Below, one piece after another: positions 21,503 to 29,581 of a stretch of 64,000 nt of DNA; position 1 is the first letter of the stretch; each line of letters starts with the position of its first letter. The position numbers and the translations under genes were made by a program. Source of the stretch: Paramicrosporidium saccamoebae (Eukaryota; Rozellomycota); NCBI GenBank assembly GCA_002794465.1, contig MTSL01000174.1, positions 44,484 to 108,483 of the forward strand, given 5' to 3'. The notes under the pieces are model-generated. The model saw nothing but the letters and a program-made list of their open reading frames with translations, searched no databases and was not told the origin of the DNA.

Positions 21503-22720
21503 TTAATTTTTGTATTCAGTCTGAAAACGTTGTTCGTCGTACGGTTCTGCAATAATCTGTCGACCACCAAACCATCGCAAATGCATCACCCTAATGGCCT
21601 CCTCCAAGACGGTTGCCGTGCTAAACTTTACAAAAACCTTTACTGTCTTGTCGTCGTGTTCCAAATGCGCCTGGCAGCAGATAACGGGACCAAACTTGCT
21701 GCACTCCTCCGATACATCCACCTCTAATTCGGGAATGGCCTCGGGATCTTCTGCCAAGGTAGAGTAATCCTCCAGATTACGAAGAACCATAACAGAGGTT
21801 TCAAGGGGAGATGCTGAATTACTCGAGTTTCCCGAATTGCCTGAATTGCTTGAATTACTCAAAGTGCCCGAGTTGATCTGTTGTGCAGCTCGCAATACGG
21901 CAGTGGGCACTTTGTTGACTGGTGGGGAGATTGGCGTGTTCTTTAGTGACTCCATGCCATGCGGGATCGGGCCACCACTGATAGTCCGACCCACTTTGAG
22001 GAGTCGTTTGGCCAGCTCGAAATTATTTAGCGAAAAGATGGCACTGTTGGCACAGCCCTCATCTTCGTATTCTACATAGGCATAACCCCGATGTTTGCCC
22101 GTTTTCTCATCGGGTACCAAATGACAATGGCGGACTCGACCAAAAGCCTCCACCACCATCCGCAGCTCTTCTTCCTTGACCATTTCGTGCACATTGGCCA
22201 CATAGATCCGACCCTCCACCGGACGGGGTACTCCGGGCGGCAGATCGGCTGGAAAGTTGTTTGGACGGCCCACTCGAATGGCACGACCTCCTAATTCAGC
22301 TCCTTCCATCTGCTCCTGCGCCAGTGCAGCCGCCTCAGCCGTCTCAAACTCAATGAATCCATAGCCTCGATGGCGACGGTTGACGGGATCCTGCATCATA
22401 GACACTGACCGTACCGGGCCAAACTGCGAGAACAGCAGAGTGAGGTCTGCGTCGGAAATGTCAAATTGGATGGAGCCCACATAGATGCGTTGGAAGATGG
22501 CCATGCTACTGACCATGTGCGCCGGTGCCAACTGCGCAATAGCGGCCAGTGGAGTGGTTGCTGGCACATTTGCGTTCGACACAGGACTGGGGCCTATCCT
22601 GAACAATGCCATAATCTACCAATAAATGCATTTGCATGAATCATGTCGTACCTTTTCGTGTTCAATAGACGCATATGCCTTGGCCTGTTCCACCAGTTGG
22701 TCTCCCTCGGGATCCTCCAT
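21503..22720 (-). CDS. PUF60: PUF60-like splicing factor with three RRMs
   Basis: Exons 22652-22720 and 21503-22615 (36-nt intron) give 393 residues. The order is an N-terminal QAKAYASIEHEK helix, RRM1 (RIYVGSIQFDISD, RGYGFIEF), RRM2 (RIYVANVHEMV, RGYAYVEY), a Ser/Asn/Gly linker, and a C-terminal U2AF-homology-motif RRM with an acidic helix and the RWFGGR loop. This is the architecture of PUF60/Half-pint, a U2AF65-related 3' splice site factor. Splicing regulators of this type are absent from budding yeast. The linker has an SNSSNSGNSGNSSNS low-complexity run. The many short introns in the window fit retention of such factors. Confidence 0.88.
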
Positions 22721-22884
22721 TTCGTTGTCCAAATACAGCCGTTACCCCTGCAGCGGGTGTGAGGGTCGGCTTAAAGTCACAGTCCTTTCAATGCAACCGT
22801 TGGGTTGCACATGATTAAATATGCAAATAATGAAAGCCTATACGACGAATTGAGGTCCTTTAATCTTTACTATCAAGAGAGAGA

Positions 22885-23095
22885 GTACATGGAGGATCAG
22901 TCCCCTTTGGTCATGACTACAAATCTCACGAGTATATGAAGGATCAGTCTCCTTGGGCCATGACTACAAATCTCACGAGTATATGCCGAATCAAATCTCG
23001 CAAATTTAGGACGGACCAAATCCCCAGCATATAACAGGCCAAATCTCCAACGTGTAACAGGTCAGATCTCACAAATATATGACAAATCAAACACT
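22885..23095. repeat. Degenerate tandem repeats (about 47 bp)
   Basis: Two near-identical units start at about 22885 and 22932. Each has GTAYATGRAGGATCAGTC, CATGACTACAAATCTCACGA. They decay downstream into shorter ATATR...CCAAATCTC-type units to about 23095. Similar units (ATAATGGACCAAAACTCG type) occur at about 21380-21490, on the other side of PUF60. They lie in the shared 5' region of PUF60 and the downstream secreted orphan. No coding potential is seen. Confidence 0.65.
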
Positions 23096-23194
23096 TTGAT
23101 TTTCAATACAAGCGCAAGCGGAAATTGCATGAAAACTGATATATTGTATATTGTTTCGAACTAATGAAAGAATACGCAGTTAGCCAATCAGGAC

Positions 23195-23623
23195 ATGATA
23201 ACTGCGTATTTATTCTTCTTCCTTGTCATCCAGCAGTGCACCTGCAGTCTGTTTGCGTTCAATCGGCATAGACGTACTGACTACTTGCAATACCATTACC
23301 TGCCCGAGGACGAGTTAATTGAACATTTGCACCCCAACACACATGGCAATACATATGTCCTCGATGCTAGCCAATTCACACTGCAGCGCCCCCTCTGGCG
23401 ACACGGCGCCGCCTCTATCAAGCCAAGATCCGTGCCAGTGGACAAGGTGGCCGAGATGATTCTTGAGGAAGACAAGTATGAACGGGTGCCGCTTCGGTCT
23501 CTCATTCAGGCGCTATGGAAGGTGTGGCCGCAGCTTGCCGATGACATTCCGTCAGCCAGGAAGAGGGAGAAACTGGGACTAGAGGAGCTTTTTGTCGGAG
23601 ATTGGCAATGGCGGGATGAATAA
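23195..23623 (+). CDS. Small secreted orphan protein
   Basis: The protein has 142 residues. The N-terminus (MITAYLFFFLVIQQCTCSLF) is a convincing signal peptide. The mature part is hydrophilic, rich in His, Asp, Glu and Arg, with no Cys pattern, glycosylation cluster or domain that I recognise. A conserved-looking DKVAEMILEEDKYERVPL helix lies in the second half. The stop codon TAA is inside an AATAAA hexamer, like several neighbours. It could be an effector or a lumenal protein; neither is shown by the sequence. Confidence 0.55.
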   Translation: MITAYLFFFLVIQQCTCSLFAFNRHRRTDYLQYHYLPEDELIEHLHPNTHGNTYVLDASQFTLQRPLWRHGAASIKPRSVPVDKVAEMILEEDKYERVPLRSLIQALWKVWPQLADDIPSARKREKLGLEELFVGDWQWRDE

Positions 23624-23757
23624 ACGACAGCTTCTGTCATCAAAGAGTAGCAATGTAACCGCTGGCGTCCTGTAGCTAACACTTTTAGTAGGAATTGGCT
23701 ACATTCCAGTCGGACGATGCTGCCATTAGAGACTTGATAGACAGTAATCAGAGGATT

Positions 23758-23964
23758 ATGAAATGCATCGACCTGTCGGCCCCGGCATCGTTCATGCGTC
23801 CGAATCCCGCATTAACGCCGTCGCGATGGAATTGGCTAAGCATTAGCGAAGAGGGTCGTGAGCGTATCAATCGCATCACAGAGTACGCGAAACGCACACT
23901 TTATTACGGCTGGATTCCGTTTATCCTCATCTTGGGTACTGTCTTGCCAATATTAAGGTTGTAG
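23758..23964 (+). CDS. TOM7: Tom7, mitochondrial outer-membrane translocase subunit
   Basis: The protein has 68 residues from the ATG at 23758. The C-terminal half, SISEEGRERINRITEYAKR then YYGWIPFILILG, matches Tom7, where a cytosolic helix leads into a single membrane span with the invariant GWIPF. Tom7 modulates assembly of the TOM import complex. Yeast Tom7 has 60 residues. The frame stays open upstream to 23690, so an extra N-terminal exon is possible, and an in-frame ATG inside (MRPNP) would give 55 residues. Start choice is uncertain; identity is good. Confidence 0.72.
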   Translation: MKCIDLSAPASFMRPNPALTPSRWNWLSISEEGRERINRITEYAKRTLYYGWIPFILILGTVLPILRL

Positions 23965-24096
23965 GCTTTTGGAGAAGCGACCCACGTCCCTCTTTCTTCA
24001 GGATGTTGAATCCCCTAAGTTAGTCAGCCAGTCATATGAATACATTTATAACTAGACCATGTGCCGTTCGAATGGTTAGACCATATTTCATACAAC

Positions 24097-25365
24097 TTAG
24101 AAACCATCGCTGTCCTCAAGGTCCTCTTCGCCCAATTCGGCCAACAGCGTTGTCGCAAAGGAGGCAGTGCGAGCAGCAACCTGGAAACCCCATCCTTGGT
24201 ACAGCGACGCCACTCCCTCCTCGCGAACCATCCGCCATAGACAGTTGAGGAGGCCCGAATAGGGACGAGCCGTGCGCACCCGCGTAATGTACGGTGTACG
24301 ACTGGACGTGGTGCATTGGATGAGCAGCCGACGTCGGATAGTCTCTAATGGCATGGTTATTATGAGGGGAACGCAGGTGATAATGTTCTGCAATGCAATC
24401 CAGCCAATGGACAGGGCGAGAGAAGTGTCTTCGGCAGGTGTCATGTAGTAGTTTAGCAATGAAACAGGGAGGATCCTCAATACGGGCTGTATGAACGAGG
24501 TGGTAAAGGTCAGGATCGGATGTTTGAATAGACCAAAGAGTCCCGTCTCCTCTCGGGAAATGGTACGGAGTGCATGCCAAAAGCCATAATACTTGCGCTC
24601 AGGCATCCACACACTCTGGGCGACCAGTCGAAGCCGCACAAACTCCACCGGCGTCAGGAGAGTGCCCACAATGCCCTGTGCCACGCCGGCAATTAGCGAT
24701 GGTCGCACAACATCCTCTGCAAACAGACTCAATGGACCAAAATGCTCACGCAACACATTGCTACTCTCAAGAGCCTCCTCGACGGTGGCTCTCCCAACGT
24801 CCATGAGAACCTCATGGGTCCAGCCTGCCATCACGCCTTGCCATAGACTAAATAATCCCTGTCGACGGCTAATCTCGCCCAAACTGCCCCACAGCGATTT
24901 GTGTTTGTTGAGGTTTAGTGGCCATTGGGAGGACAAATAACCTGCCGGCAGACGCTCAGAGAGATAGCCGGTAGAGTCACGGGAAATGTCTGAGGGAATG
25001 CGGCCGTAAATGTTGCCTTCCGAGGCGTACATTTCGCCTATCCGTTGAGATTCGCGTTTTGAAAAGTGTTCCTCGCGCTCCTTCCGCTGCTGATCCATCA
25101 GTGTGGCATCCCACCAGGCCGATTGTGCATTCCGGACATCATCCGGCACCTCCTCCTCTTCTTCGTCTCCGTTGTTGCATTGGATTTGTCGGAGCAGTCG
25201 TGCCGTCTCAAAGGGGCTGCTAATGGCCGCAACTCCGAACTTTAGTAACGCATAACGTCCGACCTGTGTAAGAGTACTGTGAATAGAGCGTTCGCTCTCA
25301 CTAGCAAGTTCACTGTCCAAGTATTCGCTATATGCCGACTTTGGAAGAGTGCCACGAGAGGACAT
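24097..25365 (-). CDS. Ugo1-like mitochondrial carrier-family protein
   Basis: The protein has 422 residues. It belongs to the mitochondrial carrier fold with weak repeats: SSPFETARLLRQIQ in repeat one, TPVEFVRLRLVAQSVW in repeat two, MPLETIRRRLLIQ in repeat three. An acidic linker, DSTGYLSERLPAGYL, precedes repeat two; that STGY...LP layout is seen in fungal Ugo1 and animal SLC25A46. These are outer-membrane proteins that act in mitochondrial fusion with Fzo1/Mgm1 rather than transporters. The degenerate signature motifs agree with a non-transporting member. An ordinary divergent carrier is the alternative. Confidence 0.72.
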   Translation of the reverse strand: MSSRGTLPKSAYSEYLDSELASESERSIHSTLTQVGRYALLKFGVAAISSPFETARLLRQIQCNNGDEEEEEVPDDVRNAQSAWWDATLMDQQRKEREEHFSKRESQRIGEMYASEGNIYGRIPSDISRDSTGYLSERLPAGYLSSQWPLNLNKHKSLWGSLGEISRRQGLFSLWQGVMAGWTHEVLMDVGRATVEEALESSNVLREHFGPLSLFAEDVVRPSLIAGVAQGIVGTLLTPVEFVRLRLVAQSVWMPERKYYGFWHALRTISREETGLFGLFKHPILTFTTSFIQPVLRILPVSLLNYYMTPAEDTSLALSIGWIALQNIITCVPLIITMPLETIRRRLLIQCTTSSRTPYITRVRTARPYSGLLNCLWRMVREEGVASLYQGWGFQVAARTASFATTLLAELGEEDLEDSDGF

Positions 25366-25711
25366 TTGGGGTTTGGGAGACTCGTCTTTAACAAAACATT
25401 AATTGGGAGATTGTAGTTAAAGCTATCCCTGGCCCATAACGAGATACTGGCCGACTATACACCAGTACTCGCACTAATATCCAATGGCGCAATTTGGCCG
25501 TTTAATAAAAGATCAATGGATTTGTTAAGGAAGAATAACAGTGGCCAATTTTTGATTGGATGGTGATCCGAAATGGAAATGGCTCGACCTGAAATGGCAA
25601 GAGCAACAGAACAGGACCAATAAACGGGGATGCAGGCACAGTGTCGCGTAGCTACGGAGAAAGTTGCAAAAGGGCAGCTATTTATTTTTACTTGTTCCGG
25701 AGCAGCACGAC
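25366..25711. other. Divergent promoter region
   Basis: This lies between the Ugo1-like and GT61 start codons, which are head to head. Open frames here are short shadows. CCAAT/ATTGG-like motifs are present (about 25480 and 25600). No repeat or RNA gene is seen. Confidence 0.5.
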
Positions 25712-28381
25712 ATGGATCCATTTGGCCGCTATGATCGACGCTCAAGCAGTGACGAAATCCACGGACATCGACGTTCCCACTCTGTGGCCTATGGAGGGGA
25801 TCGCTACTACGGCTATGATCCACGCTATCGTCCGCCCCCATACTATGCAGCAGCATACCAACACCACGACAGCTGTCTTGGCGGCTGCGGGATGGACCGT
25901 CGGTCACGTCGAAAGGTGCGAAATTGGCTACTGCTGCTAGCTCTTGCAGCCGTAGTGGGTTTCCTGACATACCGACGTCTGGGCGGAGCAGACATGAAAA
26001 GTCGACTAACTGAAACGACGATTGAGAACATTATTGACGAGGTAATGGGGAAGAGCATAACCCGACCTGAAATGATTGTGCCCCCAGATGCAGCGCCAAA
26101 GGTACGGATGGCCAAGCAGTCAGCGCCAGAGAAGGAGCGACCGCCCAACCCAGAGGAGCGCGACATTACTGACAATGATCCGCTGGATATTCCGCTCGTA
26201 AGAGAGTCCCCTCCCGTTGCTGCCAAGAAATTAGCCGAAACACTCGTTGCCCTGGATAATCAACCAGAGGAGGGAGAAGAGGGAGGATTGGAAGGGAGAA
26301 AATTGGCAAAACAAATTGAACCAATCGCTGATCTCCAAAAGATGTTGGGGGTGGGCGAGGCATCTCTGCAAAAGTTGAATGAGCAAATTGAGGAACTGAC
26401 GAGGAAACTATCAACGCAATCCCAGATGGTGGAGGACCTGCAACGCGGTCTTTCCAACGATCAAGGCCCTGTCTATGGCGCAGTGGATACACGTTCTGAT
26501 CGTGGAATGGCCGAATCGACAATGGGACAGGATATGCTGCGTCAGTTGGGAATCAAATCGAGGAATGGAGCAGTCCCAAGACCAGCACCCCCGCCCATCC
26601 AGGATCCAGTAGGACAGAAACCCTTTTCTCGTCGCGTGACATTCAGCAACTCGCCCGTCTCTTCGGTTGTGTGCACGGGATCCGATACGGTGGATCGAGT
26701 GTGCAAGATTAAGAACCTGTGCTACGACCCCAGCAAGGATCGCTTCTTCATCTTCAAGGATGTGTCGACCTTGGAGGTGGGAGTTCCCAAGAATCGCACC
26801 TATTTGGTGGATTCGACTTCCATTGACGGCCACAACAAATTTGCATTTGATTACAGCGAAGTGCATCCAGACGCCTTCCGTCAACGCACTGTGGAAATGG
26901 TCGATCGACCAACATTTATGATCAGTCGTTTCCATGCGCTCAACATTATGCACACCATCCACGATGACTTTTTGGGTCTGTACGGGCTGCATCGCATGTT
27001 TGCAAGCAGTGACGAGGTGGACGAGCGTTTCGTCTTTAGTCGCAACAACCACATCCTCTTCCTCGACTCTTTTGAAAACATTCGCTACGATTACGTCTTC
27101 CAATTCCTAACGGACAATCCCTTGCAATTCCGTCAGCGTCTACACGAGAACAATCCTAGAAGCGACACTCCCATTTGTTTCCGTGATGCTGTGGTTGGAA
27201 ACAGCAAAGTCGGCTCATGGTACAGCTACGGCTTTTTGGAGCCTCAGGGTCCCATTGCCAACAAAACTGTCTCGGGATTATATGTGCGGGATGCAGCACG
27301 TTTCCTCATGAACCGCATGGATCTGCCTCTTTGGGATGAGATCACTGTGCGTAGTACCATCCAGGAACTCTATCTGCGCAAGATGAAGCGGGAACGCGAG
27401 GGAAAGCCCCGTTCCAAGGTGCCATTGGCCACAGATCAAATGTTTATTACCGTCTTTTCTCGTCAGCTCGATCGTCTTATGGTCAATGAGGCCGAGGTCA
27501 TCAATGGACTGCAGGACACTTATGGATTACCAGTACGGACGGTGCGTATGGAAGACATGCACATTGGTCAACAGGCTGCCATCCTGCGCTCTACTGCCAT
27601 TGCAGTTGGAGTACACGGCTCCGCCCTCATCCTCTCCATCTTCCTCCCACCCGGCGCCATTCTCATAGAGCTCTTCCCCTATACTGTGCCCGCTGAGAAT
27701 TATACACCCTATCGCACCCTTGCTTCTCTACCCGGAATGCGACTTGCCTATCGCGCCTGGACCAACAAACGCTCCGAAAACAACTATCCTCATCCGGAAC
27801 GGCCTCCTTCCGGCGGTGGTATTGCCCATCTTCCCCTTGTTGAGCAGGAAAAGATCAAGAACACTTTGACTGTGCCTCCTCATCTCTGTTGTCGTGATCC
27901 CTACTGGCTCTATCGCATCTATCAGGACACCAGGGTCGAATTGTCAGAGCTCTACGATGCCATTGACGATGCCTTTGCTGATTCGCTCAAGCTCCTCGAT
28001 ATTTCACCCCAATCCTTCGTTGCCATCCGACCTGGCATCATTGATACTGTTCGCTGTTCGGTACGTGCACCTCCGGGTCTTGATCATTCCAAACTCACCA
28101 ATACCACCCAGCTGCAGATGGATATTAGCTGGGATGAGCCCTGGAACGGCGTCCAGCCCGACAAGTACGGCATCTGGATCCATCAGCCCTACCAAGAGTT
28201 CTTCAGCACCTCCCCCATGCTTGAGCCTCCCAAGTGTGCCTACGGCAGCAAGTATGACATTTGGGTGAGGTCCTATGTCGCCGTCCCCAACACTGATGGT
28301 CTCATCAAGAGTCAATACTCGGAAAAGTTTACTTGTAAGTGTATCCCAGAGACCAGGGCGCAGCGTGGTGACGAATCCTAG
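25712..28381 (+). CDS. GT61-family glycosyltransferase, POMGNT2-like, type II membrane protein
   Basis: The protein has 889 residues from the ATG at 25712. A cytosolic head rich in Tyr, Arg and His (1-70) precedes one signal-anchor span (about 71-87, LLLLALAAVVGFL). A Lys/Glu-rich coiled-coil stem with a LQKLNEQIEELTRKL segment follows. The GT61 catalytic domain has the closing signature ILRSTAIAVGVHGSALILSIFLPPGA then LIELFPY. The last 120 residues look like a fibronectin type III domain. GT61 plus C-terminal FN3 is the layout of POMGNT2 (O-mannose beta-1,4-GlcNAc transferase) in the ER/Golgi; the donor and acceptor here are not known. Confidence 0.82.
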   Translation: MDPFGRYDRRSSSDEIHGHRRSHSVAYGGDRYYGYDPRYRPPPYYAAAYQHHDSCLGGCGMDRRSRRKVRNWLLLLALAAVVGFLTYRRLGGADMKSRLTETTIENIIDEVMGKSITRPEMIVPPDAAPKVRMAKQSAPEKERPPNPEERDITDNDPLDIPLVRESPPVAAKKLAETLVALDNQPEEGEEGGLEGRKLAKQIEPIADLQKMLGVGEASLQKLNEQIEELTRKLSTQSQMVEDLQRGLSNDQGPVYGAVDTRSDRGMAESTMGQDMLRQLGIKSRNGAVPRPAPPPIQDPVGQKPFSRRVTFSNSPVSSVVCTGSDTVDRVCKIKNLCYDPSKDRFFIFKDVSTLEVGVPKNRTYLVDSTSIDGHNKFAFDYSEVHPDAFRQRTVEMVDRPTFMISRFHALNIMHTIHDDFLGLYGLHRMFASSDEVDERFVFSRNNHILFLDSFENIRYDYVFQFLTDNPLQFRQRLHENNPRSDTPICFRDAVVGNSKVGSWYSYGFLEPQGPIANKTVSGLYVRDAARFLMNRMDLPLWDEITVRSTIQELYLRKMKREREGKPRSKVPLATDQMFITVFSRQLDRLMVNEAEVINGLQDTYGLPVRTVRMEDMHIGQQAAILRSTAIAVGVHGSALILSIFLPPGAILIELFPYTVPAENYTPYRTLASLPGMRLAYRAWTNKRSENNYPHPERPPSGGGIAHLPLVEQEKIKNTLTVPPHLCCRDPYWLYRIYQDTRVELSELYDAIDDAFADSLKLLDISPQSFVAIRPGIIDTVRCSVRAPPGLDHSKLTNTTQLQMDISWDEPWNGVQPDKYGIWIHQPYQEFFSTSPMLEPPKCAYGSKYDIWVRSYVAVPNTDGLIKSQYSEKFTCKCIPETRAQRGDES

Positions 28382-28545
28382 ATATTTTGTATGTAAAAAG
28401 TCCTTGATACCTATATATGGACCATTTTCGATGTAATTGATTGTTTTTTGCGTTACCAAAAAAGATTTTATCAAAGTATCGGCAGTCTGTAATCCACCAA
28501 TCTTGAATTGCTGCTTTCGACAGTTTAATCATTGAAATCTACAAT

Positions 28546-29163
28546 TTATTCATTTGTTGGAGCTTCCTCTTCCCATAGTTCATATTGCTTCTTCTTTTTC
28601 TTAATAATCTCATCGGCTTCTTTTAGCATTGCTGCAAGATCTTCCTTCTTTACTGCCCAGCGAGGATCAATTGTGGATGGTGCCTTTGATGTCGCAGCGG
28701 GCTTGGCTTTGCCAGGTCTTCCCACTGGTAGAGGCCTTCCTAGCACTGGTAGAGGTCCTCCTGGCACTGGTAGAGGTCCTGGCGCTGGCGGTGGTCCTCC
28801 TCCTGGTGGTGGTGGTCCTCCTCCTGGTGGCGGCGGTGGTCCTCCTCCTGGTGGTGGTGGTCCTCCTCCTGGTGGTGGTGGCGGCCTTCCTCCTGGTGGT
28901 GGTGGTCCTCCTCCTGGTGGCGGCGGCGGTCCTCCTCCCGGTGGTGGTGGCCCTCCTCCTGGTGGCAGTGGCGGCCTTCCTCCTGGTGGTGGTGGTCCTC
29001 CTGTTGCTACCGGCGGTTTATTACCAGCTGCTTGGGAGAGGCCATAAAAACCGACCATAAGCAGCGCTTTCGAGGTGACATTGTCCCTCTTCATTGTGCC
29101 ATCCGTCCATTCATGCGCCGTGGATATAGTCCACTCCGCACCAATGGGATTTCGAGAATGCAT
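28546..29163 (-). CDS. Proline/glycine-rich low-complexity protein
   Basis: From the ATG at 29163 the protein has 205 residues; in-frame ATGs at 29094 and 29058 are alternatives. The centre is about 90 residues of PPPPGGG units in tandem. The C-terminal 55 residues are charged and helical (KKEDLAAMLKEADEIIKKKKKQYELWEEE). If the 29094 start is used, a weak signal peptide (ALLMVGFYGLSQA) is possible. Poly-Pro/Gly with a charged tail resembles actin-regulator linkers, but there is no WH2, FH2 or EVH1 motif. Function is unknown. The repeat array will be prone to length variation. Confidence 0.5.
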   Translation of the reverse strand: MHSRNPIGAEWTISTAHEWTDGTMKRDNVTSKALLMVGFYGLSQAAGNKPPVATGGPPPPGGRPPLPPGGGPPPPGGGPPPPPGGGPPPPGGRPPPPPGGGPPPPGGGPPPPPGGGPPPPGGGPPPAPGPLPVPGGPLPVLGRPLPVGRPGKAKPAATSKAPSTIDPRWAVKKEDLAAMLKEADEIIKKKKKQYELWEEEAPTNE

Positions 29164-29229
29164 TTCATGCTCGATTGAGTCTTTGGTGCCTTTGGAGGTT
29201 TTATCATTAAATAGAATCGAGTTGGCCAC

Positions 29230-29581
29230 TCGAGAGTGTATTAGGGATACATGGCTTAATGAATAGTCCTTCTACAATTTGACCATTTCTGCATCTTTGT
29301 ATTTTTACTTTACCCCCAACGAGTCCCTATTGGTTCGGTCTTGTCCAATCAACCGACAGCTCTGCCTGCGTCTGGGCTCTATTCCTGTCTGTCCAATCCA
29401 ATACAAGCACTTTTCCGGATAAAAGATGGTGTATTCAGGGAAACTGGTAAAGGGGGATAGAATCTCTACAATGTGTCATGTCGTACATAGGATCAATGTC
29501 AAGGGCCATTTGACTCGCGACATGAGCTCTAAAGTTATCAACAATTAGTATTGTTGCCCTGGCTCAGCACCACGGACCGCG
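29230..29581. other. Intergenic upstream of the DNase II pair
   Basis: No gene is seen. The segment is likely the promoter of the first DNase II-like gene. CCAATC/CCAAT-like motifs are at about 29345 and 29395. No repeat is recognised. Confidence 0.45.

Noticed and set aside
28532-29060. Two plus-strand ORFs rich in Gly/Pro or Leu/Val
   Set aside because: They are shadows of the CCN/GGN repeat. The minus frame has a charged non-repetitive C-terminus with normal codon use.
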